Positions 28,210-38,244 are shown, numbered from the stretch's first letter. The stretch: 64,000 bases of DNA from JAJDNS01 sp963578825 (GCA_963578825.1 CAUZDW010000006.1:62001-126000), one strand, 5' to 3'. Notes: a model not told the origin generated them from the sequence alone. Program-made: numbers and translations.

Positions 28210-29502
28210 CTAGCGACGACGCGCGGCCCATTCGCCAGTGACGCTCAGCAGGCTGGCCGCGAGGACGTCCTGGTCATCCGGAGACATCACCAGCGCGGGC
28301 GTGAGGTAGATCGCGTCTCGGAACGGACGGATCCAGAGGCCCTGCTCGACGAAGCGGGCCTTGAGCCACTCGATGTCACGCAGCTCGTCCACCTGGACCA
28401 CGGCGACAGCGCCCTTCGTGCGGACGTCGACGACCTGCGGCAGGTCGCGACACGGTGCCAGCGCCGCCGCCAATCGGGTCTCCATGGCCCGGGCCTGCTC
28501 GAGCCGCGGCTCGCCCTCGAACAGGTCCAGGCTCGCGTTCGCCGCCGCGCAAGCCAGCGGATTCGCCATGTAGGTCGGCCCGTGCATCAGCGCATGGGCG
28601 GGATCGTCCGACCAGAACGCCTCGAAGACGGTGTCGGTCGCCACCGTCGCCGCAAGGCCGAGGACGCCACCCGTCAGTCCTTTGCCCAGGGTGATGATGT
28701 CCGGGATCACGCCCGCCTGCTCACAGGCGAACATGGTGCCGGTGCGACCGAATCCCGTGGCGATCTCGTCGAAGATCAGCAGCACGCCGTGGACATCGCA
28801 CAGCCGCCTGATCTGCGCGACCGCCGCCGCGGAGTGGAACCGATAGCCCCCCGCCCCTTGCACCAGCGGTTCCAGGATCACGCCAGCCAGTCGCTCCCGG
28901 TGGCGTCCGATGAAGGCGTCGAGCTCCGCGACCTTTTGCTCGTCCTCCGGGATGGCGGCCGGGTACTGCTCAAGCAGATAGCCCTTGAAGTGCGCGTGCA
29001 TCCCGCCTTCGGGATCGGTCACCGACATCGCGCCGAGCGTGTCGCCGTGGTAGCCGTGTCGGAAACAGACGAAGCGGTTGCGGCCCCGCTCACCGCGATT
29101 CAGCCAGTACTGAACCGCCATTTTCAGCGCGACCTCGACGGCCACCGAGCCGGAGTCCGAGAAGAAGACGCGGTTCAGCTCGCCAGGAAGCAGCGCCGCC
29201 AGTCGCCGGGCCAGCTTCAGCGCCGGCTCGTGGTTCAGGCCTCCGAACATCACGTGGGGCATGGTGCGGAGCTGCCTTTCGACGGCCGACACCAGGTGCG
29301 GGTGGTTGAAGCCATGGCATGCCGACCACCAGGACGCGATTCCGTCGATCAGCTCGCGTCCGTCGGCGAGGCGGATCCGCACGCCGCTCGTCGAGACCAC
29401 GGGAAGTGGCAACGGCGCGGTCTTCATCTGTGTGTACGGCATCCAGATGTGGCGGTAGCCGGCGCTCTGCCAATCGGGCGGCGGCGCGCTGCCGAGGCTC
29501 AC
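28210..29502 (-). CDS. bioA: adenosylmethionine--8-amino-7-oxononanoate aminotransferase
   Basis: 430 residues. It uses SAM as amino donor to turn 7-keto-8-aminopelargonate (KAPA) into 7,8-diaminopelargonate (DAPA), the third step of the BioF-BioA-BioD-BioB route. It is a fold-type I PLP enzyme with IWMPYTQM near the N-terminus (BioA-specific), HGYHGDTLGAMSVTDP, FDEIATGFGRTG and the PLP lysine in ITLGKGLTGG. The GTG start overlaps the TGA of bioB (GTGA), so translation is coupled. It belongs to the bioBA operon, divergent from bioFD. Confidence 0.93.
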   Translation of the reverse strand: MSLGSAPPPDWQSAGYRHIWMPYTQMKTAPLPLPVVSTSGVRIRLADGRELIDGIASWWSACHGFNHPHLVSAVERQLRTMPHVMFGGLNHEPALKLARRLAALLPGELNRVFFSDSGSVAVEVALKMAVQYWLNRGERGRNRFVCFRHGYHGDTLGAMSVTDPEGGMHAHFKGYLLEQYPAAIPEDEQKVAELDAFIGRHRERLAGVILEPLVQGAGGYRFHSAAAVAQIRRLCDVHGVLLIFDEIATGFGRTGTMFACEQAGVIPDIITLGKGLTGGVLGLAATVATDTVFEAFWSDDPAHALMHGPTYMANPLACAAANASLDLFEGEPRLEQARAMETRLAAALAPCRDLPQVVDVRTKGAVAVVQVDELRDIEWLKARFVEQGLWIRPFRDAIYLTPALVMSPDDQDVLAASLLSVTGEWAARRR

Positions 29503-30476
29503 GTCTGGAGCGGCTCGCGTCTGAGGCCCAGCCGCGAGAAGAGGCTTTCATCGCGATCGGCATCCGGGTTGGGCGCGGTCAGCAGCTTCGGCCCAGCGAA
29601 GATCGAGTTGGCCCCGGCCAGAAAAGCGAGCGCCTGGAGCTCGTCGCTCATCGACTCGCGCCCGGCGGACAGCCGCACGTAGGAAGCCGGCATCAGGAGT
29701 CGCGCCACCGCGATCGTACGCACGAGCTCCAGCGGATCGATCTCCGTCTCGTCCGCGAGGGGCGTCCCCGCAATTGGCACCAGGCGGTTGATCGGAACAC
29801 TCTGGGGGTGCTCGGGGAGCGTCGCCAGCGAGTGGAGCAGGCCGACTCGATCCTCGCGGGACTCCCCCATGCCGACGATGCCGCCGCAGCAGACGCGCAT
29901 CCCCGCGCTGCGCACATGGGTCAGTGTCTCGATCCGGTCCTGGAAGCGTCGCGTCGTGATGATCTCTCCGTAATGCTCCGGCGAAGTGTCGAGGTTGTGG
30001 TTGTAATAGGCGAGCCCCGCCGCGGCGAGCCGGTCCGCCTGCTCTGCGGTGAGCATGCCCAGCGTGGCGCACGTCTCCATCCCCAGCGCCCTGATGCGCT
30101 CCACCATCTCGCAGATCGCGTCCAGAGCATCGTCCGGGGCGCTGCGCCACGCAGCTCCGAGACAGTAGCGCGTGGCCCCCGCAGCGCGGGCGCGCTCGGC
30201 GCACGCCACCACGTCGTCGGGTGCCATCAAGGGCGCTGCCTCGACGCCCGCGCGATAGCGAGCCGACTGCGGGCAATAGGCACAGTCCTCCGGACACCCT
30301 CCTGTCTTCACGCTGAGGAGCGCGGAAATCTGGACCTCGTTCGGGCGGAAGGTGCGACGATGAACGGTCTGGGCTTCGAGCAGCAGGTCGAGCAGCGGCC
30401 GCTGGAAGAGCGCGGCGATCTCGTTCCGGCTCCAGTCGCGGCGCAAGACCGGGACGCCGGTGGTAGGGGTTCTCAT
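29499..30476 (-). CDS. bioB: biotin synthase
   Basis: 325 residues from ATG 30476 (MRTPTTGVPVLRRDWSRNE). It is a radical SAM enzyme that inserts sulfur into dethiobiotin. The [4Fe-4S] motif GGCPEDCAYCPQS is present, as are YNHNLDTSPEHYG and GGIVGMGE, all typical of BioB. The Arg of the 2Fe-2S cluster site lies in VRLSAGRESM. It is first in the bioBA operon, with a 93-base divergent promoter region before bioF. Confidence 0.94.
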   Translation of the reverse strand: MRTPTTGVPVLRRDWSRNEIAALFQRPLLDLLLEAQTVHRRTFRPNEVQISALLSVKTGGCPEDCAYCPQSARYRAGVEAAPLMAPDDVVACAERARAAGATRYCLGAAWRSAPDDALDAICEMVERIRALGMETCATLGMLTAEQADRLAAAGLAYYNHNLDTSPEHYGEIITTRRFQDRIETLTHVRSAGMRVCCGGIVGMGESREDRVGLLHSLATLPEHPQSVPINRLVPIAGTPLADETEIDPLELVRTIAVARLLMPASYVRLSAGRESMSDELQALAFLAGANSIFAGPKLLTAPNPDADRDESLFSRLGLRREPLQT

Positions 30477-30524
30477 GCCGGGGGTCGTTGCGGTCACAGC
30501 GTTCTTCTCCACGCCCCGGGGCCA

Positions 30525-30561
30525 TGTCCAGGTTGACAGGACGGCGGGGCGGCTCGATTCT
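30525..30561 (+). promoter_or_regulatory. putative bioFD promoter with an overlapping palindrome
   Basis: TTGACA (30533-30538) is a consensus -35, followed after 17 bases by GATTCT (30556-30561), a weak -10 only 8 nt before the bioF ATG. TGTC-N6-GACA (30525-30538), flanked by CC and GG, forms a dyad that overlaps the -35. A biotin-responsive repressor site is possible, but it does not resemble the E. coli BirA operator. Confidence 0.35.
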
Positions 30562-30569
30562 CTCATGCT

Positions 30570-31718
30570 ATGCCGTCGCTGGAGCAGTTCGCGCAGGCCA
30601 AGCTGGCCGAGCTGGAGTCGGAGCGGTTGCGCCGGGCGACCGTGCCCACAACTCGAGGTCCGGGGGCCGTCGTCTGGCGCGGCGGCCGGAAGCTCCTGTC
30701 CTTCTCCTGCAACGACTACCTCGGGCTCAGCCAGCATCCCGCGGTCAAGCAGGCAGCGGCGGCGGCACTGCTGGAGCACGGCACCGGCGCGGGTGCGTCG
30801 CGGCTGATCAGCGGCAATCACCCGCTCTACGCCGACCTGGAGGAGCGCCTGGCTCGCTTCGAGGGCATGGAGGCGGCCCTCGTGTTCGGCAGCGGTTACC
30901 TGGCCAACCTTGGGACGATCCCGGCCTTGATCGGACCGCAGGACCTGTTCCTAGCCGACGAGCTGAGCCACGCCTGCGTCCACGGCGGCGGCCGCCAGAG
31001 CCGTGCGGTCCAGCGGCGCTTCCGCCACAACGATCTCGCCGACTGTGAGCGGCTGCTCCAGGAGGCGCGCCCGCGGCAGCGCCGCTGCCTGATCGGTACG
31101 GACGCGGTCTTCAGCATGGACGGGGACCGCGCGCCGCTTGCCGAGCTTGCGGAGCTGGCTCGGAGCCACGACGCCTGGCTACTCGCCGACGACGCCCACG
31201 GGCTCGGACTTCTCGGCGGCGGCGGGGGGTCGCCTCCGCACGTCGCGGGCGTCGATCTCCTCATCGGGACGCTCTCCAAGGCGCTCGGAGGCTACGGCGG
31301 GTTCGTGTGTGCCTCGAAGCCGGTCGTCGAGCTGCTCGTCAATCGGGCGCGCACCTTCGTCTATTCCACCGGTCTGCCCCCGGCGACGCTCGCCGCAGCC
31401 GCGGCCGCACTCGATGTCATCACGTCGGAGCCCGAGCTTCGCCGGCGGCCGGTGGCGAGGGCGCGGCTGTTCGCCGAGGCAGTGGGGCTGCCTCCGCCAC
31501 CCAGCGCCATCGTCCCGCTGATCCTGGGCGACGCCGGCTCCGCGCTCGAAGCCTCGGAGGGGCTGGCCGAGGCCGGGTTCCTCGTCGTCGCGATCCGACC
31601 GCCTACGGTGCCGTCCGGTACGGCGCGGCTGCGCTTCTCATTCTCGGCCCACCACACCGAGGACGACGTGCGGGCCCTGGCGCGGGCTGTGGAGCATCTG
31701 CGCCTGGCGCCGCCATGA
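30570..31718 (+). CDS. bioF: 8-amino-7-oxononanoate synthase
   Basis: 382 residues. It condenses pimeloyl-thioester with alanine to KAPA. It is a PLP-dependent alpha-oxoamine synthase with SCNDYLGLSQHP, GTGAGASRLISGNHPLY, VFSMDGDRAPL, DDAHGLGLLG and the PLP lysine in GTLSKALGGYGG. No ribosome site is visible before the ATG, and the nearest promoter match would give a leaderless message. Its TGA overlaps the bioD ATG (ATGA). Confidence 0.93.
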   Translation: MPSLEQFAQAKLAELESERLRRATVPTTRGPGAVVWRGGRKLLSFSCNDYLGLSQHPAVKQAAAAALLEHGTGAGASRLISGNHPLYADLEERLARFEGMEAALVFGSGYLANLGTIPALIGPQDLFLADELSHACVHGGGRQSRAVQRRFRHNDLADCERLLQEARPRQRRCLIGTDAVFSMDGDRAPLAELAELARSHDAWLLADDAHGLGLLGGGGGSPPHVAGVDLLIGTLSKALGGYGGFVCASKPVVELLVNRARTFVYSTGLPPATLAAAAAALDVITSEPELRRRPVARARLFAEAVGLPPPPSAIVPLILGDAGSALEASEGLAEAGFLVVAIRPPTVPSGTARLRFSFSAHHTEDDVRALARAVEHLRLAPP

Positions 31719-32434
31719 GGACGCTCTTCGTCACGTCGTCGGGCACGGGGATCGGCAAGACGTTCGTGATGCGGTCGCTGATCGGGCATCTCGCCAACGA
31801 GGGCCGGCGGGTCGAGGCCTTCAAGCCCGTGGTCAGCGGCTTCGATCCGGCCGCACCTTCCGTCGGAGACACAGGAGCGCTGCTCGAGGCGCTGGACGCG
31901 CCTCTCTGCCCTGAAAGCGTCGAACGCGTCTCGCCGTGGCGCTTCGGCGCTCCGCTCTCACCCGACATGGCCGCGAGCCGCGAGGGAAGGAGGATCGACT
32001 TCGATGGCCTCGTGGGCTACTGCCGCGACCGCCTTGCGGAGGACACCGACGTTGCCCTGATCGAGGGGATCGGCGGCGTCATGGTCCCCCTCGACGAGCG
32101 GCACACCGTGCTCGACTGGATCGTTGCGCTGGAGATGCCCACGCTGCTGGTCGTCGGCAGCTACCTTGGGACGCTGAGCCACACGCTGAGTGCAGCAACC
32201 GCCCTGCGGGAACGGGGGGTGGCGCTCCGCGTGGTTGTCAGCGAGTCGGAGGAGAGCCCGGTCCCGCTGAGCGAGACTCTGTCGACTCTCGTCCGCCACC
32301 TGCCTCGAATCGACATCTGCGCCCTTCCGCGCTCGAGAGGAGGCCGCCAGCCGGCCCGAGCGGAGCTCGACCGTCTCGTTCAGGTCTGCTGGCCGACTTC
32401 TGGGGCCGCAGCGGGCCCCGGAATTAGAAGCTGA
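31715..32434 (+). CDS. bioD: dethiobiotin synthetase
   Basis: 239 residues. It is an ATP-dependent carboxylase closing the ureido ring of DAPA to dethiobiotin. The P-loop TSSGTGIGKT (about residues 7-16), the substrate lysine in AFKPVVSG and EGIGGVMVPLDE are all in place. Translation is coupled to bioF by ATGA. The last 11 bases overlap the porin gene on the other strand. bioC and bioH or another pimeloyl route are not in the window. Confidence 0.92.
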   Translation: MRTLFVTSSGTGIGKTFVMRSLIGHLANEGRRVEAFKPVVSGFDPAAPSVGDTGALLEALDAPLCPESVERVSPWRFGAPLSPDMAASREGRRIDFDGLVGYCRDRLAEDTDVALIEGIGGVMVPLDERHTVLDWIVALEMPTLLVVGSYLGTLSHTLSAATALRERGVALRVVVSESEESPVPLSETLSTLVRHLPRIDICALPRSRGGRQPARAELDRLVQVCWPTSGAAAGPGIRS

Positions 32435-33671
32435 AGACGCAGTCGAACTGCCAGCGGTGCATCGTGGAGTCCTCACCGATGGTCCAGTCGGTGCGGTAGA
32501 ACGTCACGTTGATGTAAGCCTTCTTCGGCATCCCGACGCGGAGGTCCGCGCGATACCCGTCCAGGTTGGACGCGCGTCGGGTGTCCGACTGCGCGTAGGC
32601 GAAAAAGATCGCGTCCGGCTGGGAGTCGTATCGCGAGACCCGGAGCGCGACCTGGCCGGGCTTCTTGTAGTCGCCCACCTGGATTCGGCCGAACCAGGCG
32701 GTGTCGTTGTCGATGCCCCGGCCGAGCGCCAGCGGCGCGGTGTCGTCCACCGGCAGGATCGCGCCCAGCCCGTCGCCCGCGCCGAAGTTCTTGTAGAAAT
32801 ACAGCGACACCTTGATCGGCCACGCCTCGATGGACTTGTTCTGCCATTCGAGGAACAGGCTTCCGACTCGGAAGTCGCTGACCATCTCGCCGGTGTTGGG
32901 GTTGACGAGGTTCGTCACGTAGCCGGAGTCGATGACCAGGGCGTCCTCGAAGTAGAGCGTGGCCACCTTCTCGGGGCTCGAGATCGCTTCGAAGCCCGCG
33001 CCGAGGGCCAGGTCGTTCTTCTCGCCGAGATCGAAGACGGGCACGATCTGCCCGCCGAGCATGTAGGAGTCGATGGAGTCCCCGGACTCGTTCAGGACGA
33101 ACTGGTAGAGGTTCAGGTCGAGCTCTTTCAGAAGACCGCCGGCCTTCCACGCGAACAGCTCCATGGCGCCCTCGATCGTCACATCGTCGTCCCACTGGAT
33201 GTCCGCGGCGCGCCACAGTTTCGTCGGGGAGAACTGTCCCGCGATGATCTCCAGCGTGTTCGCCGCCTGCCAGTCGACGTACGCCTCGGCAATGGAGATC
33301 GGCGTCTTGCTGAAGCTGTCGTCGAAGGACTGGTTGTCGGAGATCGGGTTCTTCGGGTTTCCGCTTCGGAGCTGGAAGCCGAGGGCCAGGTTGTCGAGGA
33401 CCTGGCCCCGGAAGCCGAATCGCAGGCGGTAGCGGAGTCGGTCACGCCGGCCGTTGTCGAAGTGACCTTTCCAGTTGAACCCCTCGTAGCGGAGGCGGAA
33501 GTCACCGCTGAAGCTCAGCTTGTCGTACCACTTCTTCGGCTCGGCCTTCTTCTCGGGCGGCGCCTCGGCTTCGTCCTCGGCGACCGCCACGGCGACCCCC
33601 GCCGGGCCGCCGGCCTCAACCGATCCTCCGACCAGTACGGCACACCAGATGATCCAGATGAGCTTGGGCAT
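32424..33671 (-). CDS. outer-membrane porin (Porin_5-like)
   Basis: 415 residues from ATG 33671 with an AAGGGGGGG ribosome site. Signal region MPKLIWIIWCAVLVGGSVEA is followed by a short Glu/Lys-rich linker and a beta-barrel of alternating hydrophobic strands with many aromatic residues (LSFSGDFRLRYEGFNW, RLRYRLRFGFRGQV). It ends in the barrel signal Phe (QFDCVFSF). The opening resembles the putative-porin family. The transported solute is unknown. Divergent from the sulfatase at 33845, it may serve the same uptake role (inference). Confidence 0.82.
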   Translation of the reverse strand: MPKLIWIIWCAVLVGGSVEAGGPAGVAVAVAEDEAEAPPEKKAEPKKWYDKLSFSGDFRLRYEGFNWKGHFDNGRRDRLRYRLRFGFRGQVLDNLALGFQLRSGNPKNPISDNQSFDDSFSKTPISIAEAYVDWQAANTLEIIAGQFSPTKLWRAADIQWDDDVTIEGAMELFAWKAGGLLKELDLNLYQFVLNESGDSIDSYMLGGQIVPVFDLGEKNDLALGAGFEAISSPEKVATLYFEDALVIDSGYVTNLVNPNTGEMVSDFRVGSLFLEWQNKSIEAWPIKVSLYFYKNFGAGDGLGAILPVDDTAPLALGRGIDNDTAWFGRIQVGDYKKPGQVALRVSRYDSQPDAIFFAYAQSDTRRASNLDGYRADLRVGMPKKAYINVTFYRTDWTIGEDSTMHRWQFDCVFSF

Positions 33672-33794
33672 TCCCCCCCTTTTGCGTATTGCCGCCTGAA
33701 ACGCCCTGAGCGAACGTCCCGAGCTTGTCACACGCATGCAGCATCACTGTAAACTCTTGGTCGCATCCGGGAAACATCGCTCTCGTCCAAGCGT

Positions 33795-33800
33795 CATAAT
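33795..33800 (+). promoter_or_regulatory. -10-like box before the third sulfatase
   Basis: CATAAT matches five of six -10 positions and lies 44 nt before ATG 33845, in the 173-base divergent gap with the porin gene. No clear -35 is seen. Confidence 0.3.
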
Positions 33801-33844
33801 TCCTTGCAGTGCAGCGACGGGGCTCCGGACTCTCCGTCGTCCGA

Positions 33845-35470
33845 ATGGACCCAACGATGAACGCCTCGAGTCTCAGCCTGATCGTCGCGCTCCTTCCGGT
33901 GGCGGTGACGTTTGCCGACGCACGGCGCCCCAACATCCTCGTGGCCATCAGCGACGATCAGTCCTGGGTGAACGCGTCGGCGTACGGCGACCCGGCGGTC
34001 TCGACGCCGGCGTTCGATCGCGTCGCCCGCTCGGGGGCCCTCTTCACCCAGGCGTTCTCCCCCACCCCCGGCTGCTCGCCCACCCGGGCGGCTTTTCTCA
34101 CGGGGCGCCACAGCTGGATGATCGAGCACGCGGGGACCCACGCCTCGTCTTTCCCTCGCAGCTACGCCACCTGGCCCGACCTGCTGGAGGCCTCGGGCTA
34201 TTCGGTGGGGGCAACCGGAAAGCTCTGGGGCCCGGGAAATTGGGAGGCCAGCGGATGGGAGAGAAACCCCGCAGGGCCGGCGTGGGCCGGCCGGGAGCTG
34301 ACGCCCCCAGCCGAGGGAATCAGCCGGGCCGACTATTCGGCCAACTTCGCCGATTTCCTGGAGGGACGACCGAAGGACCAGCCGTTCGCGTTCTGGTACG
34401 GCGCCAGCGAGCCCCACCGCTCCTTCGACCCCGGCGTCGGGCTCCGCTCGGGCAAGCGCCTCCAGGACGTCGTCGTGCCGCCGTTTCTCCCGGACACTCC
34501 CGAGGTCCGCAGCGACCTCCTCGACTACCTCTTCGAGATCGAGTGGTTCGACCAGCATCTCGGCAAGATGCTCGAGGCGCTCCATGAGGCCGGCGAGTTC
34601 GAGAACACCCTCGTCATCGTCACCAGCGACAACGGGATGGCGTTCCCGCGGGCCAAAGCCAACTGCTACGAGTACGGCGTCCACATGCCTCTCGCCATGA
34701 TGTGGCCGTCTCGCATGCCGGGCGACAGGGTCATCGACGACCTCATCGGATTCGTGGACATCACCGCCACGATCCTGGATGTTGCGGGTGTGGCCCATCG
34801 TTCGGAGCGATATCCCCTGGCCGGCCGGAGCTTCAAGGACGTTCTTCTGTCCAACGACCAGGGCATCGTCGATCCGAGCCGCGACGCCGTGTATGTCGCG
34901 CGGGAACGTCACTCGTCTTCGCGCTTCAACTCGCTGGGCTACCCGCAGCGCGCCATCCGGACCCACGAGCACCTCTACATCCGAAACCTCGCCCCCGAGA
35001 GATGGCCAGCCGGCGCCCCTCGCAAGTACGGAACGGGCATCTATGCGACCAGCGATGACGTCCTGTCCCGCTCCCTCGGCCCGATGCACGGTGGGTACCA
35101 CGACATCGACGACTGCCCAACCCTCCGCTACCTGATCGCCCACCACGACGACCCGTCGGTGGCGCGCTACCTGCACCTGGCGGTGGACAAGCGGCCGGCA
35201 GAGGAGCTCTACGACATCCGCCGTGATCCGGGATGTCTCGAAAATCTCGCGGCAGACCCGGACTTCGCCGCCGTGCTGGTGCAGCTCCGGGGGAGGCTCG
35301 TGCGGTACCTGGAGCAGACTGGCGACCTTCGGATCGCCGGCAACGGGGACATCTGGGAGACCTACCCGCGCTACAGCCCGCTCCGCTGGTTCCCCACGCC
35401 GGAGTGGGCGCTGGAGAGCCCCGAAAGCGTCCCCCGCCAGGACTGGCTGGAGGACCGCCGGCCCCGCTGA
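33845..35470 (+). CDS. secreted sulfatase (heparan/choline-sulfatase-like)
   Basis: 541 residues from ATG 33845; ATG 33857 is as likely, and both give a short signal (SLSLIVALLPVAVTFADA). The sulfatase domain begins RRPNILVAISDDQSW. The formylglycine site is CSPTRA (Cys near 77) and TSDNGM supplies later metal ligands. The shape (DLLDYLFEIEWFDQHLGKML) is like the sulfatase S1 subfamilies acting on polysaccharides. It has no lipobox, unlike the other two. It is divergent from the porin and precedes the PD40 kinase. Confidence 0.86.
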   Translation: MDPTMNASSLSLIVALLPVAVTFADARRPNILVAISDDQSWVNASAYGDPAVSTPAFDRVARSGALFTQAFSPTPGCSPTRAAFLTGRHSWMIEHAGTHASSFPRSYATWPDLLEASGYSVGATGKLWGPGNWEASGWERNPAGPAWAGRELTPPAEGISRADYSANFADFLEGRPKDQPFAFWYGASEPHRSFDPGVGLRSGKRLQDVVVPPFLPDTPEVRSDLLDYLFEIEWFDQHLGKMLEALHEAGEFENTLVIVTSDNGMAFPRAKANCYEYGVHMPLAMMWPSRMPGDRVIDDLIGFVDITATILDVAGVAHRSERYPLAGRSFKDVLLSNDQGIVDPSRDAVYVARERHSSSRFNSLGYPQRAIRTHEHLYIRNLAPERWPAGAPRKYGTGIYATSDDVLSRSLGPMHGGYHDIDDCPTLRYLIAHHDDPSVARYLHLAVDKRPAEELYDIRRDPGCLENLAADPDFAAVLVQLRGRLVRYLEQTGDLRIAGNGDIWETYPRYSPLRWFPTPEWALESPESVPRQDWLEDRRPR

Positions 35471-35585
35471 TGGGTCCCCGCCCCGCCGGCCGCCTGGGGT
35501 AATCTGTCCCATGTTTCAAGGGCAGCAGGCTAGCGACGGGCGGCTCTGCGCAGCGGATCCGCCTCGCCGCGACAGGGGGATGAAG

Positions 35586-38217
35586 ATGGCCCTGGAAGAC
35601 GGCTCGCGGCTCGGCCCGTACGAGATCCTCGGGGTCCTCGGTGCGGGCGGCATGGGCGAGGTGTACAAGGCGCGGGACACACGGCTGGACCGCACGGTTG
35701 CCATCAAGGTGCTGCCCGAGTACCTTTCGTCCTCGCCCGAGATCAAGCAACGCTTCGAGCGCGAGGCCAAGATGGTCTCGTCGCTCTCCCACCCCCACAT
35801 CTGCACATAGCACGACGTCGGGCACCACGAGGGAGTGGACGTCCTCGTCCTGGAGCACATCGAGGGAGAGACGCTGGCCGAGCGCCTCAAGCAGGGGCCC
35901 CTCCCGATGGAGAAGGTGCTCGAGCTGGGGATGCAGATTGCGGATGCGCTCGGCAACGCGCATAAGTGCGGGGTCATCCACCGGGACCTGAAGCCCGGCA
36001 ACATCATGCTCACCACCAGCGGCGTGAAGCTCCTCGACTTCGGTCTGGCCAAGAGCCAGCTACCCGAGACCCAGATGCGCACCGAGAGCTTCTCCAAGGC
36101 GCTGACCGACACCCCCTCGAGCGCACCACTCACGGTGGAGGGCACGATCCTGGGGACGTTCCAGTACATGCCCCCCGAACAGATCGAGGGCCAGGAAGCC
36201 GACGCTCGCTCCGACATCTTTGCCCTGGGCGCGGTGCTCTACGAGATGGCGACGGGTCGCAAGGCCTTCGAGGGCCGGACCCAGGCAAGCCTCATCGGCT
36301 CCGTCATGCACTCGACGCCGGAGCCGGTCTCGAAGATCGTGCCGCTCGGCCCCCCCGCCTTCGACCGGGTGGTCGAGACCTGCCTGGCGAAGGACCCGGA
36401 GGATCGCTTCGGCGCCGCCCACGATGTGGGATTGCAGCTCAAGTGGATCGCCGAGGGCGGCTCGCAGGTGGGGCTGCCTGCGCTCGTGTCGGCCCGGCGA
36501 AAGGTCCGGGAGCGGTTGGCGTGGGGCGTGGCGACGCTGGCCGCGATCACGGCGGTCGCCTTCGCCGTCCTCTGGGCCCGGCGGGCGCCGGAGCCGCCAC
36601 AGGTGGTCCGCTTCCAGATTGCCGCCCCCGACGGCCTGCCGGTCGTGGGCTCGCCCCGGCTTTCCCCGGACGGACGCCACATCGCGTTCACCGCGCGCGA
36701 CGCGCAGGGCCAAGCCAGTGTCTGGATTAGGCCATTGAACGGCCTCGACGCCCAGCCGGTTGCGGGCACCGAGGGCGCGCTCCCGGCCGTTCTGGTCCCC
36801 GGACAGCCGCCACCTGGGGTTCTTCGCCGGCAACAAGCTGAAGAGGGTCCCGGTGAGCGGCGGGCCGAGCCAGGTCATCTGCGACGCCCGGACCGGGGCC
36901 GACGGCTCCTGGAGCGAAAAAGGGGTGATCCTCTACGACGGCCAGAGCACCGATCCCCTCAATCGCGTTCCTGCCGCCGGCGACATCCCGACGCCACAGG
37001 TCGAGGAGGGCGGGTGGCCCCAGTTCCTGCCGGGAGGAGACCGGTTCCTGTACGTCACCGTGGGCGGGAAACCGGAGCTCAGGATTGGCTCCCTCGACGG
37101 AGGAGAGGCCCCGGTCGTTCTCACGGGCCAGTCTCGCGTCGAGTTTGCACCGCCGAGTCACCTCCTTTACGTCCGGGACAGCACCCTGGTGGCCCAGCCC
37201 TTCGACACCGACACCGGGGAGATCTCGGGCGATCCGGTGCCGCTCGCTCCGGACCTCGGCGTCGATAGTGTGGGGCTCGCGCACTTCACCGCCTCCCGCA
37301 ACGGGGTCCTGGCCTTCCGCAGCGGCGAGGCCGGCGGCGGTCGGCTCGTCTGGGTCGACCGCAAGGGTGAGGGCGGAGAGCCCGTGGGCGAGCCCGCGAA
37401 CATCGAGTCCACCGCCCTGTTGCCCGACGGGCGCTGGCTGGCTCTTTCTCAGAGCGCGGGCTCCGCTGCGACGAGAAACATCTGGATCCGCGACCTGGTG
37501 CGGGGCGTCACCTCACGGTTCACGTTCAACGAGGGGGACGACCTCAACCCCGTGTGGTCGCCGGACGGCAGCCGGATCGCGTATGCGTCGGAACAGGACG
37601 GACAGTTCGACATCGCGGTCAAGGCAGTCGGCGGCACGGGCGAGCCGGAGATTTTGCTCCAGGCGGACGGGTTGCAGTCTCCCAGCTCGTGGTCGCCCGA
37701 CGGGAAGCACCTGCTCTACTTCAACCTCGACCCTGAGACGTCATTTGACGTCAACGTCTTGCCCTTGGAGGACGATCAAACGGCCCGACCCTTCATCAAG
37801 ACCCCCTTCGTCGAGCTGCGATCGCGGTTCTCTCCGGACGGGCGCTGGGTGGCCTACCAGTCGAACGAGTCCGGCCGTTTCGAGATCTATGTCCAGGCAT
37901 TCCCGGGACCGGGCGGCAAATGGCAGATCTCGACGGCGGGTGGCCAGGAGCCACAGTGGGGACCCGACGGCTGCGAGCTGCTCTACCTCTCCCCAGAGCG
38001 ACAGCTGGTGCGCGTCGAGGTGCAGACGGGCCAGACCTTCGTGGCCGGCATACCCGAAGCGATGTTCCCGGTGAGTCTGCGTAGCGTCACGACAAACAAC
38101 CGCTATCTCATCGCCCCGGACGGCCAGCGTTTTCTGCTCCTGAGCTCGCTGATCGAGGACAGCACTCCCCCCACCACCGTCGTCGTCAACTGGACCGCGG
38201 AGCTCGAGAACCGCTAG
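35586..38217 (+). pseudogene. Ser/Thr kinase with PD40 propeller, broken by one stop and one frameshift
   Basis: The frame opens at ATG 35586 (MALEDGSRLGPYEILGVLGA) with GGGGG upstream. An in-frame ATG at 35511 directly follows a TAATCT box and may be a leaderless start. Gly loop GAGGMGEVY and VAIK are present, then TAG 35808-35810 after HPHICT, where homologs continue LYDVG. Reading on gives HRDLKPGN, LDFGLAKS and MPPEQ. A helix at about residues 310-330 precedes the propeller. Near 36775-36785 the frame shifts: SRPFWSPDSRHLGFFAGNKL resumes in another frame and stays open to TAG 38215 with several PD40 repeats. The full protein would be about 876 residues. Confidence 0.8.
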
Positions 38218-38244
38218 CAGGCTCGTTCGCCCTCGTGGCAAGCG

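Noticed and set aside
33794..35512. A 572-codon minus-strand frame opposite the third sulfatase
   Set aside because: Same reason: shadow frame with Val/Arg/Gly bias opposite a clear sulfatase.
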